A stretch of DNA of 64,000 nt from contig JAPEHQ010000014.1 of assembly GCA_027405735.1 (NCBI GenBank), positions 1,488,001-1,552,000 of the forward strand. The letters run 5' to 3'. Below, piece after piece: positions 11,448 through 26,184 of the stretch. The notes beneath the pieces are model-generated. The model ran no database searches. It was not told the origin of the DNA and saw only the letters and a program-made list of their open reading frames with translations. Each line of letters opens with the position of its first letter. Within the stretch, counting starts at the first letter, position 1. This stretch comes from Mucor racemosus. Taxonomy: Eukaryota; Mucoromycota; Mucoromycetes; Mucorales; Mucoraceae. The translations under genes and the position numbers were made by a program.

Positions 11448-11721
11448 TGTAATAATCTGTAGTTTTGGGCTAACAACAAAGGTGGATAATATGCTTATAG
11501 ATATTATTCTTGTTATTATAAATTGGTAATCACTGGATTGATGAAGGTCGGTGTTCTTATTTGTAAATTAGATAATTTATTAGTGAATATATAAAAGTAA
11601 AGAGAGTGTATACAAGACAGATAAATCTACAAGGGATCATGTAATGATTTTCTTGTAGTATTTATATAAAGAATGAGGCAAGGTTTTGCATGAATGAAAC
11701 TAAACTTTTTGACTCATTACA
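11448..11721. mobile_element. Solo LTR, 274 bp, with 5-bp TSD
   Basis: Begins TGTAATAATCTG and ends GACTCATTACA, so it has TG...CA ends with a 6-bp terminal inverted match (TGTAAT/ATTACA). It is flanked by the direct repeat CGCCG at 11443-11447 and 11722-11726, which stands out in an AT-rich setting. An internal tatataaaag (about 11590) is a likely TATA box. No internal retrotransposon domain follows, so it is a solo LTR left by LTR-LTR recombination. It is unrelated to the chromovirus LTR at 40686. Confidence 0.85.
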
Positions 11722-11850
11722 CGCCGTGATCAATGGTGCCATCATCTACGCAAGATGTTTGTTTCAAAAAGGTGTTTATAGTTTTAGCATGCGTTTGTTA
11801 TTGTGTTCAATTGAAGCGTTTGTTTATTATTGTCGCTTATATTTCAAGTG

Positions 11851-12087
11851 GCATTATATTTTATGAGCGACACTTGGAAATTAGGTTATTTTATTATTAT
11901 CAAGCGTTTTTAGTATGCAATTCTACTGCACATCTAGTGATATTCTATTATATCAAACAAAGCATCAACATCTCAACCAAGTATCTTATAAAAGAATGTC
12001 TATAAAAGACATTATGATTGAACACCTGTAAAATAGGCATCAACACACAAACATCCACTATTTTACAATTCCTATAAATATAGCATA
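11851..12087 (+). repeat. Left terminal inverted repeat
   Basis: Pairs with 14260-14495. Only about seven mismatches are seen over the outer 195 bp. The sequence just outside (tgtcgcttatattt) can also fold onto the outer TIR (AAATATAAGCGACA type), giving a small terminal hairpin. Confidence 0.85.
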
Positions 12088-12635
12088 CTTTATGAAGATA
12101 TCATTCTTTTTCTTCAGATTTTTTTTAATCACAATAAAACCGTGGAAAGACTATAATTGTATTTATCACCGCTTTTATTTTTTATTTTATTTTTCATTTT
12201 TATAAAATTACTTCAATTTTATTGCATATTTAACCACGTACGGTCTGAAAATTCAGACTTTTTAGCGGACATTTTCGGGGCTCATTTTACCCTTACCAAC
12301 ACTCATGATTTTGATCAAAAAACAAAAAAATCAAATTTTGAGACCAAAATCGACGTTTAAATGTACTACATTATGAGAGAAAATTGTAGCCACAAGTAAT
12401 ACACATTTTATAAAAGCTTAATATTAAATATTAAGTAATGAAATTTAGTATTTTTGGCCCAAAAACGGTTTTTTGATTAAAGGATTTTCATGTAATATTT
12501 TGCAATAAAAATATTTATTATTTTTTATTGAACAAATAGAGCGCTAAATTCTGCACATGTGTATATTTTTATTTTTATAATTGGTAGTATAATTAACTCT
12601 AAATTTGCAAATTCAGAAAAAAAAATTAAAAAATG

Positions 12636-13322
12636 TTTTTTTTTTTTTTATAGGGAAATAAAAGCTTTATTTCATTATTTAAAGTCCTATAACTGTACGC
12701 CATGGCGAAGTGAGAGATAAGACTGGATATAAGAGTTCGGGTTCGGAGTTTAAGTAAGAGTTCAGGAGACTAAGTGTATTGGGATACGGATAGTATGTAG
12801 CAAGGTTCAAAAGTGAGAAAGTTATAACTGGGATCATTGTTGATGGGACTGGTGTGTAGGTTCTTGGGCAGGGAAAAGTAAGTACTAAGAGTCTGGGAAG
12901 AAAGTAGAGATCTAAATGTGGTTTCAGGGGAAGGGTTGTGGCAGAACTAGATGAAAAGGCTTTGAGAATGGAAAAAGTGAAAAAGAATACTGTTAAGTGC
13001 AAATTTGATTGATATAATAGCGAGCTAACAGGGCTACCAGGGCACCACTCCTGGAGTATATCACTGCGGCCTATGGGTCACTCACGCCCATTTACAACAC
13101 GGCACCAAATAAGAAAAAAAACAGTTTCAGAACAACAATTGCCAAACATAAGGAACACATAGGTGGTTGGAAGGAGGGCATAGGATCAGCAAATTGGGGA
13201 CGCGTCAGTTTGGGGCATAAGGTCAAGGAACGGTGTTGACCCTTCTACGGTTGACGAGATCGTATTGAAGAACAATTCCACCTACTGAACCACACGCCAG
13301 AGGAGTAGACGGAAGAAAGGTG
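12636..13322 (-). mobile_element. tRNA-derived SINE, ~690 bp, with TSD
   Basis: An insertion inside copy A; copies B, C and D read straight through this point. It is flanked by the direct repeat AAAAAATG (12628-12635 and 13323-13330). On the minus strand it ends in poly-A (T14 at 12636-12649). Near its 5' end it has pol III promoter boxes: box A TGGTTCAGTAG (13292-13282) fits TRGYNNARNNG fully, and box B GGGTCAACACC (13242-13232) fits GGTTCRANNCC at 10 of 11. The boxes lie about 50 bp apart, as in tRNAs. The body is visibly richer in GC than its surroundings. The only long reading frame (12679-13002, minus) has no recognisable domain. Confidence 0.8.
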
Positions 13323-13587
13323 AAAAAATGTCAAAATTGATGATCTGGACAAAAATAATTTTCGAAATTAATATTCCGCTTATAAGTCTTGTAAGTCTTA
13401 AAAATAAGAGATTTTATAATACTTGAGAAATTTTTCAAAAAATTATGATGCTGTATCCACTTGATTCAAGCTTATTTCTGTAAATATTTATACATGTTAA
13501 TATTGTGTGATAATTTATCTGATGATAATACAACTTTGCTTTATAATTATTGCATTAGAGATTATTTACATTGAGCTTTAATCTTAC

Positions 13588-13835
13588 GTTTCCAATATCA
13601 TAAACATAAACATGGCCATCACTGAAACCTATTGCCGTCTTTTTATCCTCTTTGTCCCAAGCCAATTTATTCAATGCTTTACCAGAACCAACTCAAGTAC
13701 TTAAGAATGGTTCCTCGGTATTTTCATTTAAATTCCATAAACTAAATTGACTGGTTCCATCTACAGTAGTATCAAACGTATCATCAGCCCGCCTTATGAT
13801 AAATGTCAATCTCAAATCAGAAACATCCCATTGTC
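13588..13835 (-). pseudogene. Dynein intermediate chain fragment, copy A
   Basis: The minus strand reads VDGTSQFSLWNLNENTEEPF, then an in-frame TGA, then KALNKLAWDKEDKKTAIGFS and DGHVYVYDIGN. This matches the C-terminal WD40 part of cytoplasmic dynein intermediate chains (DLWNLNxDTE...ALNxxxW...GxxxVYDxGE). A GTAAGA donor follows directly, so the copy includes intron sequence and came from genomic DNA, not mRNA. The stop codon and lack of a full frame make it a pseudogene. Confidence 0.75.
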
Positions 13836-14259
13836 ATTGTTATAAGCTATAAAAAGCTTGATTTTGAATATTACAGCAATTAAATAAAAGAAAAAATGAT
13901 ATTAATCGCATATGGTGAGTATTCAACATCTAGGTGAGTTTGATGAAGAATGCTTTTGAACCCGTTTGAAAATCCTCAAGCAAACACAACATCTTGGTCC
14001 TGTAATTTCTATCTATCAAAATGTCGCGATTTCCACCACACAATGAATGCACTTTTTATCAATCTTGACCTCGTTGTACATTGAGCATCAGTTTTTTACC
14101 AGCTGTATTTTCTCTGATTAATTAATATTTGGCCATATTGAACGATAATGTATTAAATTACGATTTACTAGTATACTGTTCGTAGTTTTTTGTTATTACT
14201 TTAAAAACTTGGTCTTATTAATATTACCATTGATTATAATCGTCAAACTGATTGATGCA

Positions 14260-14495
14260 GTATATCATATTTATGAATTGTAAAATAGTAGACGTTTGTG
14301 TGTTGATGCCTATTTTACAGGTGTTCAATGATAATGCCTTTTATAGACATTCTTTTATAAGATACTTGGTTGAGATGTTGATGCTTTGTTTGATATGGTA
14401 GAATATCACTAGATGTGCAGTTGAATTGCATACTAAAAACGCTTGATAACAATAAAATAACCTAATTTCCAAGTGTCGCTTATAAAATATAATGC
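14260..14495 (-). repeat. Right terminal inverted repeat
   Basis: Inverted partner of 11851-12087, ending ccaagtgtcgcttataaaat then ataatgc. Confidence 0.85.
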
Positions 14496-14638
14496 AAGCG
14501 ATAAAAAATGACAACATTACATGAATAATATAAAAAAATAAGCATATAAAGCTAAAGAATCATTATTATTTATTATTTTAATTGATAGTTATTGTTGAAA
14601 GAATATGGTACAAAATCAAGTAAGAAAAAGTGAGTGTT

Positions 14639-17593
14639 TTAAAATAGGTATACAGATTGCGTTAGTGGTAATGATGAGACCGGATCACAAACACACTCTT
14701 CACCATCGGCTTGTACTTTATATGTTTCAGGATCGACAGTAATTTTAGGCATAGCATCATTCAACTTCATATCTTTTTTAGTCACTGTTCGGCAACCCTT
14801 TACAGGTTCAATCTTTTTACGAAGATTATAGCTTTGGACAATGCCTGCATCTATAGATAACTGAGATACAAATACCAAGCATGAAACGCCCAAACTAGAT
14901 GCATTTGCACCATACATGGGTCTAGAGATGATAGGTTCTGTAGTTGGAATGGATCCATTAGCATCACCTATAAATAAAAAGATAAATATAAATATGATTG
15001 GAATCCTCTTGTATTTTTTGTTCTAACATACCCATTTGTCCCCAAACAATGATACCAGCCTTTAAAATAAGTTCAGGTTTAGAACCAAAGTATTCCGGTG
15101 TGAAGCAAACTAAATCTGCTACTTTGCCGACTTCAATTGAGCCTACACTATGACCAATACCATGAGCGAGAGCACTATAACGGTTTTTAGTCTATCAAAT
15201 TTGCCATACACACATTCACAAGACTTACACATTAATAGTATATTTAGCAATATATCGTTTGATTCTAAAGTTATCACCTTCATTTTGTTGATCTTCTTTC
15301 AAAGTACCACGTTGTTGCTTCATTTTACTAGCTGTTTTCCAAGTACGAAGGATTACCTCACCTGCTCTACCCATAGCTTGTGAATCGGAACTAATCATAC
15401 TGATAGCGCCAATATCATGCAACACATCTTCAGCAGCAATAGTTTCAGCACGAATTCTACTCTCAGCAAACGCGACGTCTTCAGGAATAGTTTTGGATAA
15501 ATGATGACACACCATCAACATGTCTACGTGTTCATCTAATGTATTTGCAGTAAATGGACGGGTTGGATTTGTAGATGAAGGAAGAACATTGGGTTCACTG
15601 CAAACTGTGATGACTGAGAGTAAATGAATGTGAGTAAACTGTAGGCATATTTTATGCATAATCTACTTACTGTCAGGGGCATGTCCACCTCCAGCACCTT
15701 CACTATGATATGTATGAATAGTTCTACCCTTGAAAGCACCAATAGTTGATTCAACAAAACCAGCTTCATTCAAAGTATCTGTATGAATTGTAGCCTGTGC
15801 AAATTATATAGATTAGATTTAAATAATGTTTCTTCATAAATTTCAAAGTTACCTGAACATCTAAATCATCACACACTTGCAAACAAGCATCAATAGCAGC
15901 AGGTGTAGTTCCCCAATCTTCATGCAATTTTAAGCCAAGACATCCAGCCTTAATATGTTCAACCAGCTCCTCCTTATTCGAGCAATTTCCTTTACCCGTA
16001 AAACCGAAATTCATGGGAATATCATCTGTTGCCTTCATCATCATTTCAATATGATGGTTGCCTGGGGTACATGTAGTCGCATTTGTACCTGTATTGGGAC
16101 CAGTACCACCGCCAATCAAAGTAGTTACACCACTAGAAAGAGACTAAAAACAGTAAATATTTCCATTAATAAAACTTAATACAAAGGGCTTGGCATGTAT
16201 TTTTTTTTAAAAAAAATATACCTCGTAACACAATTGAGGACAGATATAATGAATGTGTGAATCAATAGCACCTGCAGTAAAGATTTTTCCTTCACCAGAT
16301 AATGCTTCTGTACCAGCACCAATAACCATACCAGGAGTAACACCATCCATAACATCTGGATTACCTGCTTTACCAATACCAGCAATAATCCCCTTTTTAA
16401 CACCAATATCAGCCTTGTAAATACCAGTATAATCAATAATCAAAGCATTTGTAATAACCAAATCAAGAACTTCTGCATCTAATTTTGCTGTTGCTTGACC
16501 CATTCCTTCACGTAATACTTTACCACCACCAAATTTACATTCATCACCATATACGGTGAAGTCCTTTTCAACTCGAGCCCATAATTCAGTATCACCTAAT
16601 CGTACAAGGTCTCCTGTAGTAGGACCAAAATGATCGGCGTAATATTCTCTATCCAATGTATTTGATGCAGGTGCCGGTAAAAGAGGTGCAAGAGAATCAT
16701 GTTTAAATCCCTTCAACATGATAGTATTTATGATTTCAGGTAATCGAATGAAATCAACTGGTCCTGTAGCTAATCCATTACCACCTGTGATGACCCTGTT
16801 GCCTGATATTTCGACAAGTGTAACTGTCTTGAAATCCCCGGGTTCAAATCGGACAGCTGAACCTGCAGGGATATCTAATCTCATGCCATATGCCAGGGCT
16901 CGATTGAAATGAAGAGCAGCGTTTGATTCGATAAAATGATAGTGGGACCCAACCTAAGCAAATCAACGTCAACATAAATGGCGTTAATTAACGAAAGACA
17001 AATATTTACCTGAATTGGACGATCTCCGTAATTTGTTACAGATAATGACAACCTCTTTCTACCGGCGTTTAATTCAATTAATCCAGGTTTTACAATGATG
17101 GCACCGGGAGCATCTCTTGCTTGTACTGGTGCCGGTAATGGAAATTTGTCTTCTGAAGGTAAAGGAAAGAATGTACCATACAAGGCCATTTCAAGATTAC
17201 CATTGTCTGTACAAATGGGATCATGAACAGTAACTAAATAAGTACCATCGGGAAATGTACCTTCAACTTGAACTTCATGTAATGTCTGAAATACATCGGA
17301 CATAACGTGTCTTCTTCCCAACATTTGTTTGCCAATATCCATTAATTGGGAAACAGAATAACAGCCATCTCTCATTAGTTCTAATAATTGAGATGCAATC
17401 AAAGCTGTTGCTTCTGTTCTGTTTAACTTGATACCCCTTGCCAAACGTTTTTGTGCCAAAAACCCAACTTTTTTATTTTATTTATAGATGTTAATAAATC
17501 TTCCTTTTTATTTAAATAATTTTTATTAAAAAAAAAAAAAAAACTACCTTGATGTAGTAAAAGTTTATCAATTTCTCTTGGTATTAAGCGCAT
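14639..17593 (-). CDS. Urease (single-chain, nickel-dependent)
   Basis: Cytosolic enzyme splitting urea to ammonia and carbamate. Eight exons (17593-17548, 17467-17010, 16953-16222, 16143-15853, 15794-15671, 15613-15231, 15191-15032, 14967-14639) join in frame to about 840 aa, the normal length of fungal ureases, in which gamma, beta and alpha parts are fused in that order. Seen: gamma start [14 protein letters not shown]; beta [19 protein letters not shown]; alpha metal site [10 protein letters not shown]; carbamylated Lys in [10 protein letters not shown]; nickel ligand region [10 protein letters not shown]; flap with catalytic His in [21 protein letters not shown]-terminus [20 protein letters not shown]. 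All key residues are present and no frameshift was found. The exon 6 donor is GTGTAAGT, placed two bases upstream of the stronger-looking GTAAGT because only this keeps frame. Activity also needs UreD/F/G accessory proteins, not in the window. Confidence 0.97.
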
Positions 17594-17730
17594 TGTATAT
17601 ATTTAAAACGGTATAATGTGGAAAATAAGGAAAAAAAAACAGAAAGAGAGAGCATAAACATGGTCGAGTATTTATACATGTTTCGGAAAATCAATGCTCA
17701 CTCTTTTCTTCATGTCTATACAAGTTTGTG

Positions 17731-17784
<54 letters not shown>

Positions 17785-18093
17785 ATAAGCTGATAACCGG
17801 GTTATTCCCCTTTTCATTAAGATTATCCATTTTATTGTCCTTTGTGATACTTTTATATTGTCAAATCCAAGCATATGCCAATTAGAGCAAAAGATACGAT
17901 TTTTTTCCCTGTAGGAAAAAAAATAGCCCATTAAAATAGGTTCTGTATCACCAAAAGGTAGGTTTATCTCTTCCCCCACTTTCCGTAATAAACCTTTTTT
18001 TAAACCTCATCCTTATCTCTTATATTTACAAAACCATATCGAGTTACACTAACAAAATGGAAAATAATATCTATTTTTTATTATTATTATGAT
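17594..18093. other. Urease 5' flank and hydrolase 3' flank
   Basis: No gene seen. It holds a (TA)n microsatellite at about 17735-17781, CT/GA-rich tracts near the urease start, and AT-rich 3' flank of the next gene. Confidence 0.5.
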
Positions 18094-19598
18094 TATTCAC
18101 AGTAAGATGATGTTGAAGAAGAAGACGTTTCATGATGATTTTTTAATTGATGAGGATCATTAATATCATGTAAGATCCATTTTTGTACGCTTAATAAAGC
18201 TGCATGAGATTGATCAAAATCAAATGCTTGAAAGTCATGAACCATGTCCTATGTATATAAAGTGGGTGGGAAAAAAATTAGATATACTGTTTATTTTCTT
18301 AGCAGGTGATGCTATCAACAATAATAAAAGATAAAATAATACCTCATATTCTTCGTGCTTGAATATTGTTGAATGGCAATCTTCAAATTTAGTAGCAAAT
18401 GATCGAACTTCGTCTTTCATTGTCTCACATCCACCTGACTGAATCAATATAGGAGGTAAATTATCAAAATGATCTGCATATAAAGGTGATGCATATGGAT
18501 GTTGATTTAAACCAAAATATGTATCTGTTCCCAAATAAAATCTTGCTGGATTCATGATGGCACTCATGTCTGGACGACATGGTAAATAATCAAAGATTTC
18601 TGCTTCTACCCAACTTGGATGACTGTACGTGAGATCTACCCAGGGCTATTAAACGAAATAAGATTAATCTCTATAAATGATAATCTCATCAAATAAATAT
18701 TTATATGCTTACTGATAAAAGAACAGACGTTTCAGGAAGTGGGTATTGATGATCCCGCAGGTAGATTAATAATGACATTGCTAATCCACCTCCTGCTGAA
18801 TCTCCAACAACTGTAATGTTATGTGGTTTAATTCCATATTCATATATTAAATGAAAATACGCTTGAATTACATCATAAAGAGCACCTGGAAATTTAGTTT
18901 CTGGTGCTAACCTATAACTTATTGCTTTTTTTGTAAAAAGAAAAATTTGTTAGATTAGATAAGTCAAATAAAACGTTTCACTTACAAAATACACCTCGAT
19001 TTATGTATTTTGTTAACTTTTCAGTATATGCAAGGTAGCAAAACCAATCTTTAAAACAATAACCACCTCCATGAAGATAAAGAATGACTTTTTCTTGTGC
19101 TACTTTTTGTTGAGGCTTTTGTTTCTGATAAGGAGGTGGTGGTAAATTCCATTGCGCATCTATGATACGACTTCCATCTTCCAATAAATCAAATTCTTCC
19201 AAAATACCTGGTAAATTTAACTTGCTAGCTAAAAAAGGGCATGCTACAAATTTGGATTCATCTTGATGGAGTAACTTGGGTAATTGCATTAATTTTCTCC
19301 AAAATGCAAGGCTTGCGCATCGAAAGCTAGATCGAAGGGCATGCAATAGAGCAACAGTAAAAGCAGTTAAAATGTCCCATGTCGGTCTCTTGGGTTGCTT
19401 GATCAAGTGTTTGTACATATCCATAAAAAACACACCTACACTGATGGGGACATAGTATACAATTTGCCATAAATCCCACCATAAACTAGGATAATTAGTG
19501 CCATCAGTGTCATCTTTACCAGGTGGTTGGCAATATATTTTACTAGGTAAACAGCAGCCTTCCACTGTACATCGTTTTCCTCTACGTATTCTAGGCAT
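18094..19598 (-). CDS. Steryl-acetyl-hydrolase-like alpha/beta hydrolase
   Basis: Serine hydrolase of the hormone-sensitive-lipase clade; fungal relatives such as SAY1 deacetylate sterol acetates and other lipids at the ER. Exons are 19598-18986, 18924-18713, 18645-18343 and 18248-18094, about 426 aa. The N-terminus has one likely membrane segment (IVYYVPISVGVFFMDMY) after a Cys-rich stretch (CTVEGCCLPSKIYC). The oxyanion motif is YLHGGGYCFKDW; the nucleophile elbow is VVGDSAGGGLAMS; acid-side block SGGCETMKDE; catalytic His in DMVHDFQ. SYRLAPETKFPGAL is the usual motif between oxyanion hole and elbow. It ends in a Ser-rich tail. The physiological substrate is not shown by sequence. Confidence 0.92.
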
Positions 19599-20478
19599 TG
19601 TTTTGTTTTTATCTATATCAAAAGAAAAAGAATAAGGATGAGTTGTTGAAAAATGGCATATAAATATGATTCAGTTACCCTAGGATAAAAGTACCTAGAG
19701 ATCAACCGAGTCATATTCCGATTACTTCTTTCATCATCTATGTAGACATATATCATAATATATTCTTTATAACTTTCCGGGAAATTACCCGATTGTTTTC
19801 AACAGTTTGCCGAGTGATTAATACTGTCAAATTTTTAAGTTATTCAGGTTGCTATGGTTAATGAAACCTCGGCTGGTTACTAGGGCAACCGTTCCTGAAT
19901 TTAATTTTCGGGATCTCAATTATTCTTTAATAATACAGGCTTTACACTTGAAATTTAGACGTTTTTATTATTTTTTTGAATGAAACAGAGATAAAATTTA
20001 GACAAAATAGAGATAAAATTTTAGATAAAATTGGTGTCAAATTCATACTAAAATGAATTTGATTTGAGATAAAGATGTAGATTCAATCAAGCAATGTATT
20101 TCTGGATCATCATCATCTTCTTTATTTAAACCTCGAAATTTGGTGATGATAAAAATTACAACAGATGAAACAAATGCTAATAATTACATAAAACCAGTAC
20201 ATAGTTGTACAATATTTATTATATATTGACTGCTTGAATACTCGATAAGTACCGATTGATGTATTAAAACCTCATATTGTACATCGCCTCCACATGTAAA
20301 GGCGGCTTTTTATCCTCTCTTTTTCTTCTTCTTATTTTCTACATCCCATCATCTGCAACAATCGATAATGTACAGATCCTTAATTTTAAATAAAATTCAA
20401 GCAATAAAGACGAGCAGAGAGTCAGGTATAAAGTATAAAATCTTTGAAAAACAGTTTATTTTTTACAATCGTTATTAA

Positions 20479-20585
20479 CTTAGGTGAGAGACCGCAGCCG
20501 ACGTGCAAGGATTGTAAAAAAATTGGCCACTATAGCAAGAAATACCACAAATGTAGACTTTATAAAGAAGAAAAGCAGATGATGG
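20479..20585 (+). pseudogene. Possible zinc-knuckle fragment
   Basis: Reads RPQPTCKDCKKIGHYSKKYH then KCRLYKEEKQM, a C-x2-C-x4-H-x7-C pattern near the CCHC knuckle of transposon and retroelement proteins, with spacing wider than the classic one. There is no start codon or continuing frame, so it is at best a fragment. Confidence 0.3.
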
Positions 20586-20789
20586 TGGGTACAACATAAA
20601 TTGAATTATAGATTTTCTAATTCTTTTGATCGTTGGCACACATAAGAAGCGACAAAGTTCAGTGATCAAGAATGCCATAGTAAACACGGTTTCTTCCTTT
20701 GGGAGATTTAGATCATTATAGGCAAGTTATAAATATTATTACTGTTCAACTGAAGACTAATTTCATTTTTTCCAAATCTCCTTTCCCAC

Positions 20790-20912
20790 TTTATCTCAAT
20801 TTCATTATCATTACACTGAAATTTTATCTTCATTACATCCAAACGTTACCCTCACTACATCCCAATTTTATTCTTATTTCATCCCAAATTTTACTTATTT
20901 TGTCTGAATTTG
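20790..20912. repeat. Degenerate ~22-bp tandem repeat
   Basis: About five units of the form TTTTATCTTCATTACATCCCAA, for example ttttatcttcattacatcca, ttaccctcactacatcccaa and tttattcttatttcatccca. Unit length varies from 21 to 32. Confidence 0.6.
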
Positions 20913-22898
20913 AAGTAGAAATACTGTAGTACCCTCCTTTAATATAGTCAAAATAGGTATATAAAGTCAACATTTCCAGAAGCATCAAATGAGAGAATAA
21001 GGTTTATGAGGTAAAGTATTTACTCAAGCAGTTTTTTGTAGTTTGAATTATTTTAGGTGTTCTGTAAAAACTTTTTAAAGGAATTTAACATGAAGAAATC
21101 TGGTGTTAAAATTAGAAATGCAAACCTTATTTCTTTGTTCCTGAATCTGTTTCATGGGAGATAAACAATGAATGATAGATATACGTCTTTAAAGAGAATT
21201 GAAAAAAATAAATAATCCATAAAGCTCCCCCCCCCCGCATTTGATATATATATATATACCCCCACAAAATAAAAAAAAAATTCAAAAAGTAAAAACAAAT
21301 ACTTAGCTCCTCTCCTCCTACTTTTCTCCTTCAAGTTGATGTAATATAGTTTAGATCTGTATTACCATCATTATTATTATTTTTTTACGATAATAGAATA
21401 ATAATAATAAATAAGAACGATGAATATGTAATTAATAAAAATGCAATAAATGTACCAGGAGATATATAATATTGAGCGTATTTGCTTAGTTCTAAATTAG
21501 TTAGCATAATGAGTTGTGTGTCTCTAAACAAATTTTAATATAATTAAAAAGCCTTCAAGAGCAAGAATAAAAAAAAAAGTACTGTACTTTTAAGGAGGCC
21601 ATTATTTTTTGTTAGTTCTATGTATAGTTATACTACATATTCTTTGATGTTTTGTAATGTGTGATCAAACACTATACCATCTTATCTGAATTTTGTGTTT
21701 ATACATTTTAGAATATTCTAGTATTATAAACATTGATATACAGTCGATCTCTTACCTATGAAATTCAATTTTTCAATAATAACAAAAAAGAACAAGTAGT
21801 AGTAGGGCGTAATTTCATTTAGCCAGGACCATATTGTGGGATTTTATTATTGTGTAACCCTTGGGGTTTAAACTTTATTATCGATTTAGTAAAACGTTTA
21901 CTTGTATAACCTTTTGTCAAGTCTAGTACTTTTAGTGAAAAAACGCTAAAAAAGATTACTCAATCATAAAATTGATTGGTAGTATACTTGGACCATCTCA
22001 TAGGGGTGAAAAGAGAAAGGCAAGGAGCAACAGGGAGAATAAAGAGGAAGGAGAGTTCCCTAAATGAGCGATTGTAAGCAAGGATTCTAATAAACCACAG
22101 ACAATTGTCAATTTCATTCTTCATAAACTATTACATGTATCTAGATGCTGTTGATCCATAATCAACACGACATTTTTTTTAATTTAAATGTGTAAATGTA
22201 AAATAGTTTTCTGTTGGAATCTTTCTAGCTTTGTGTCCATGGCATTTATATGTATGTCTTTTCAATGTTGGATTGTTAAAATGTAAAACATTGACATTAT
22301 TTGTCAATAACAACAACAACAACAACAAACCAAAAAAAAAAAAAAAAAAAAAAAAAGGAGGTGTTGTATGTACATGTACGATATAAATATACATTTAAAT
22401 ATCGCGTACTTACAGTAAAATTTGATACGAAATACGCAATCATTTATCATTTCTTTTACCAACATGTTTTAATTAGGGGAGAGACTAAGAAATCTATCGT
22501 AATCTTTTCCCCATTATATCCTCAGTTTGTATTACTGTTTTTGTCGTTATACATATCGAATAAAAGAATAAAGGAACATTTACACAAAGAAGGGGAGAGG
22601 GGAAGGGGTTGGGGTGAGCACAACTGCTGCTACTACCAGTTAGTCATTATAAGATTTTCTCTCCCCCTTTCAACAACTCCCTCTATCTCTCTCTTTGACA
22701 TTACATCTATATATCTATTTTTTTTAAACATTCAACATGTTTTAACCTCTAATAGAAATTGTCAATATTTTTCTGTCATTATAATCCCAAAGAATACTCC
22801 TTGAATTATTAAAAACTTGATCATTGTATACCATATATGACATTGCCACATTTTCTTACAATTGAAACAGCAGTAAATCCGCTCTCTCTCTCTCTCTG

Positions 22899-22929
<31 letters not shown>

Positions 22930-23318
22930 TTTCACCCCTTTGAATTGTCATTGCGTTTTTATATATGTATCATGTACATGTATATTTCTAAAAATATTTC
23001 ATTACGAAAAAAAATATTTGACGATAATTTATATTAAAAAAAAAATCTTTATTTAACGTGTAACAAGTACAAATTTGAATTGACTACAACCAACTTTAGT
23101 AAAATCTAGTAGGAATCTGTGCAACATGAAGTATATAGACCATGGTAAAATGAACGTACTATATAAAGGTAAACCATCCCTAACTGTTGGGAATATAATT
23201 GAAGCGTTTATATATAAAAAGATAGGGTAAATTTCTTTCTTTTTTCTTCCTTTTGTTTTTTCATCTTTCACTTTCTCTCTTTCACTTTCTCTTTACCACT
23301 TTTTTTTTTCCTTTATAT

Positions 23319-26184
<2,866 letters not shown>

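Larger units (their letters stand above)
12225..14180 (-). repeat. Dynein-fragment repeat, copy A
   Basis: First of four copies of a ~1.2-2.2 kb repeat family (B 33219, C 36186, D 48826). It opens with taaccacgtacggtctgaaa (others: taaccatgtactgtctgaaa). It then has an AT-rich leader and a pseudo-exon of dynein intermediate chain on the minus strand. Copy A is interrupted by a SINE at 12636-13322. Confidence 0.85.
11851..14495. mobile_element. Non-autonomous element with ~237-bp TIRs
   Basis: Ends are long terminal inverted repeats, 11851-12087 and 14260-14495, about 96 % identical by eye. The termini are GCATTATATTTTATRAGCGAC at the left and its complement at the right. Flanks give a possible but imperfect 5-bp TSD (AAGTG / AAGCG). 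The interior holds one copy of the dynein-fragment repeat (12225-14180) and a nested SINE (12636-13322). No transposase frame is seen, so mobility would need a partner in trans. The superfamily is not determined. Confidence 0.8.
19599..23318. other. Long intergenic region
   Basis: About 3.7 kb without a supported gene. It holds a possible zinc-knuckle remnant (20479-20585), a degenerate 22-bp tandem array (20790-20912), a poly-C run (21227-21235), poly-A (about 22329-22356) and CT tracts (22880-22930, 23246-23290). The CT tracts lie upstream of the grainyhead start and may belong to its promoter or leader. Frames here are low complexity and lack domain motifs. Confidence 0.6.

Noticed and set aside
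11733..12005. 90-aa plus-strand frame
   Set aside because: It spans the edge and body of the left TIR; the other TIR shows this DNA is repeat, not gene.
12679..13002. 107-aa minus-strand frame
   Set aside because: It lies inside the SINE body, is Ser/Leu/Pro-rich without a motif, and has no partner exon.
16840..16850. tRNA box B-like gggttcaaatc
   Set aside because: It lies inside a conserved urease exon and lacks a box A at the right distance; no tRNA gene was found in the window.
14639..19598. Functional cluster of urease with the hydrolase
   Set aside because: Same strand only; unrelated reactions and ~500 bp of promoter between them.
20790..20912. CRISPR-like array
   Set aside because: Units are adjacent with no spacers, imperfect, and the genome is eukaryotic.
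22301..22804. 167-aa frame with poly-Lys start
   Set aside because: Made of an A-tract and pyrimidine-rich DNA; low complexity only.
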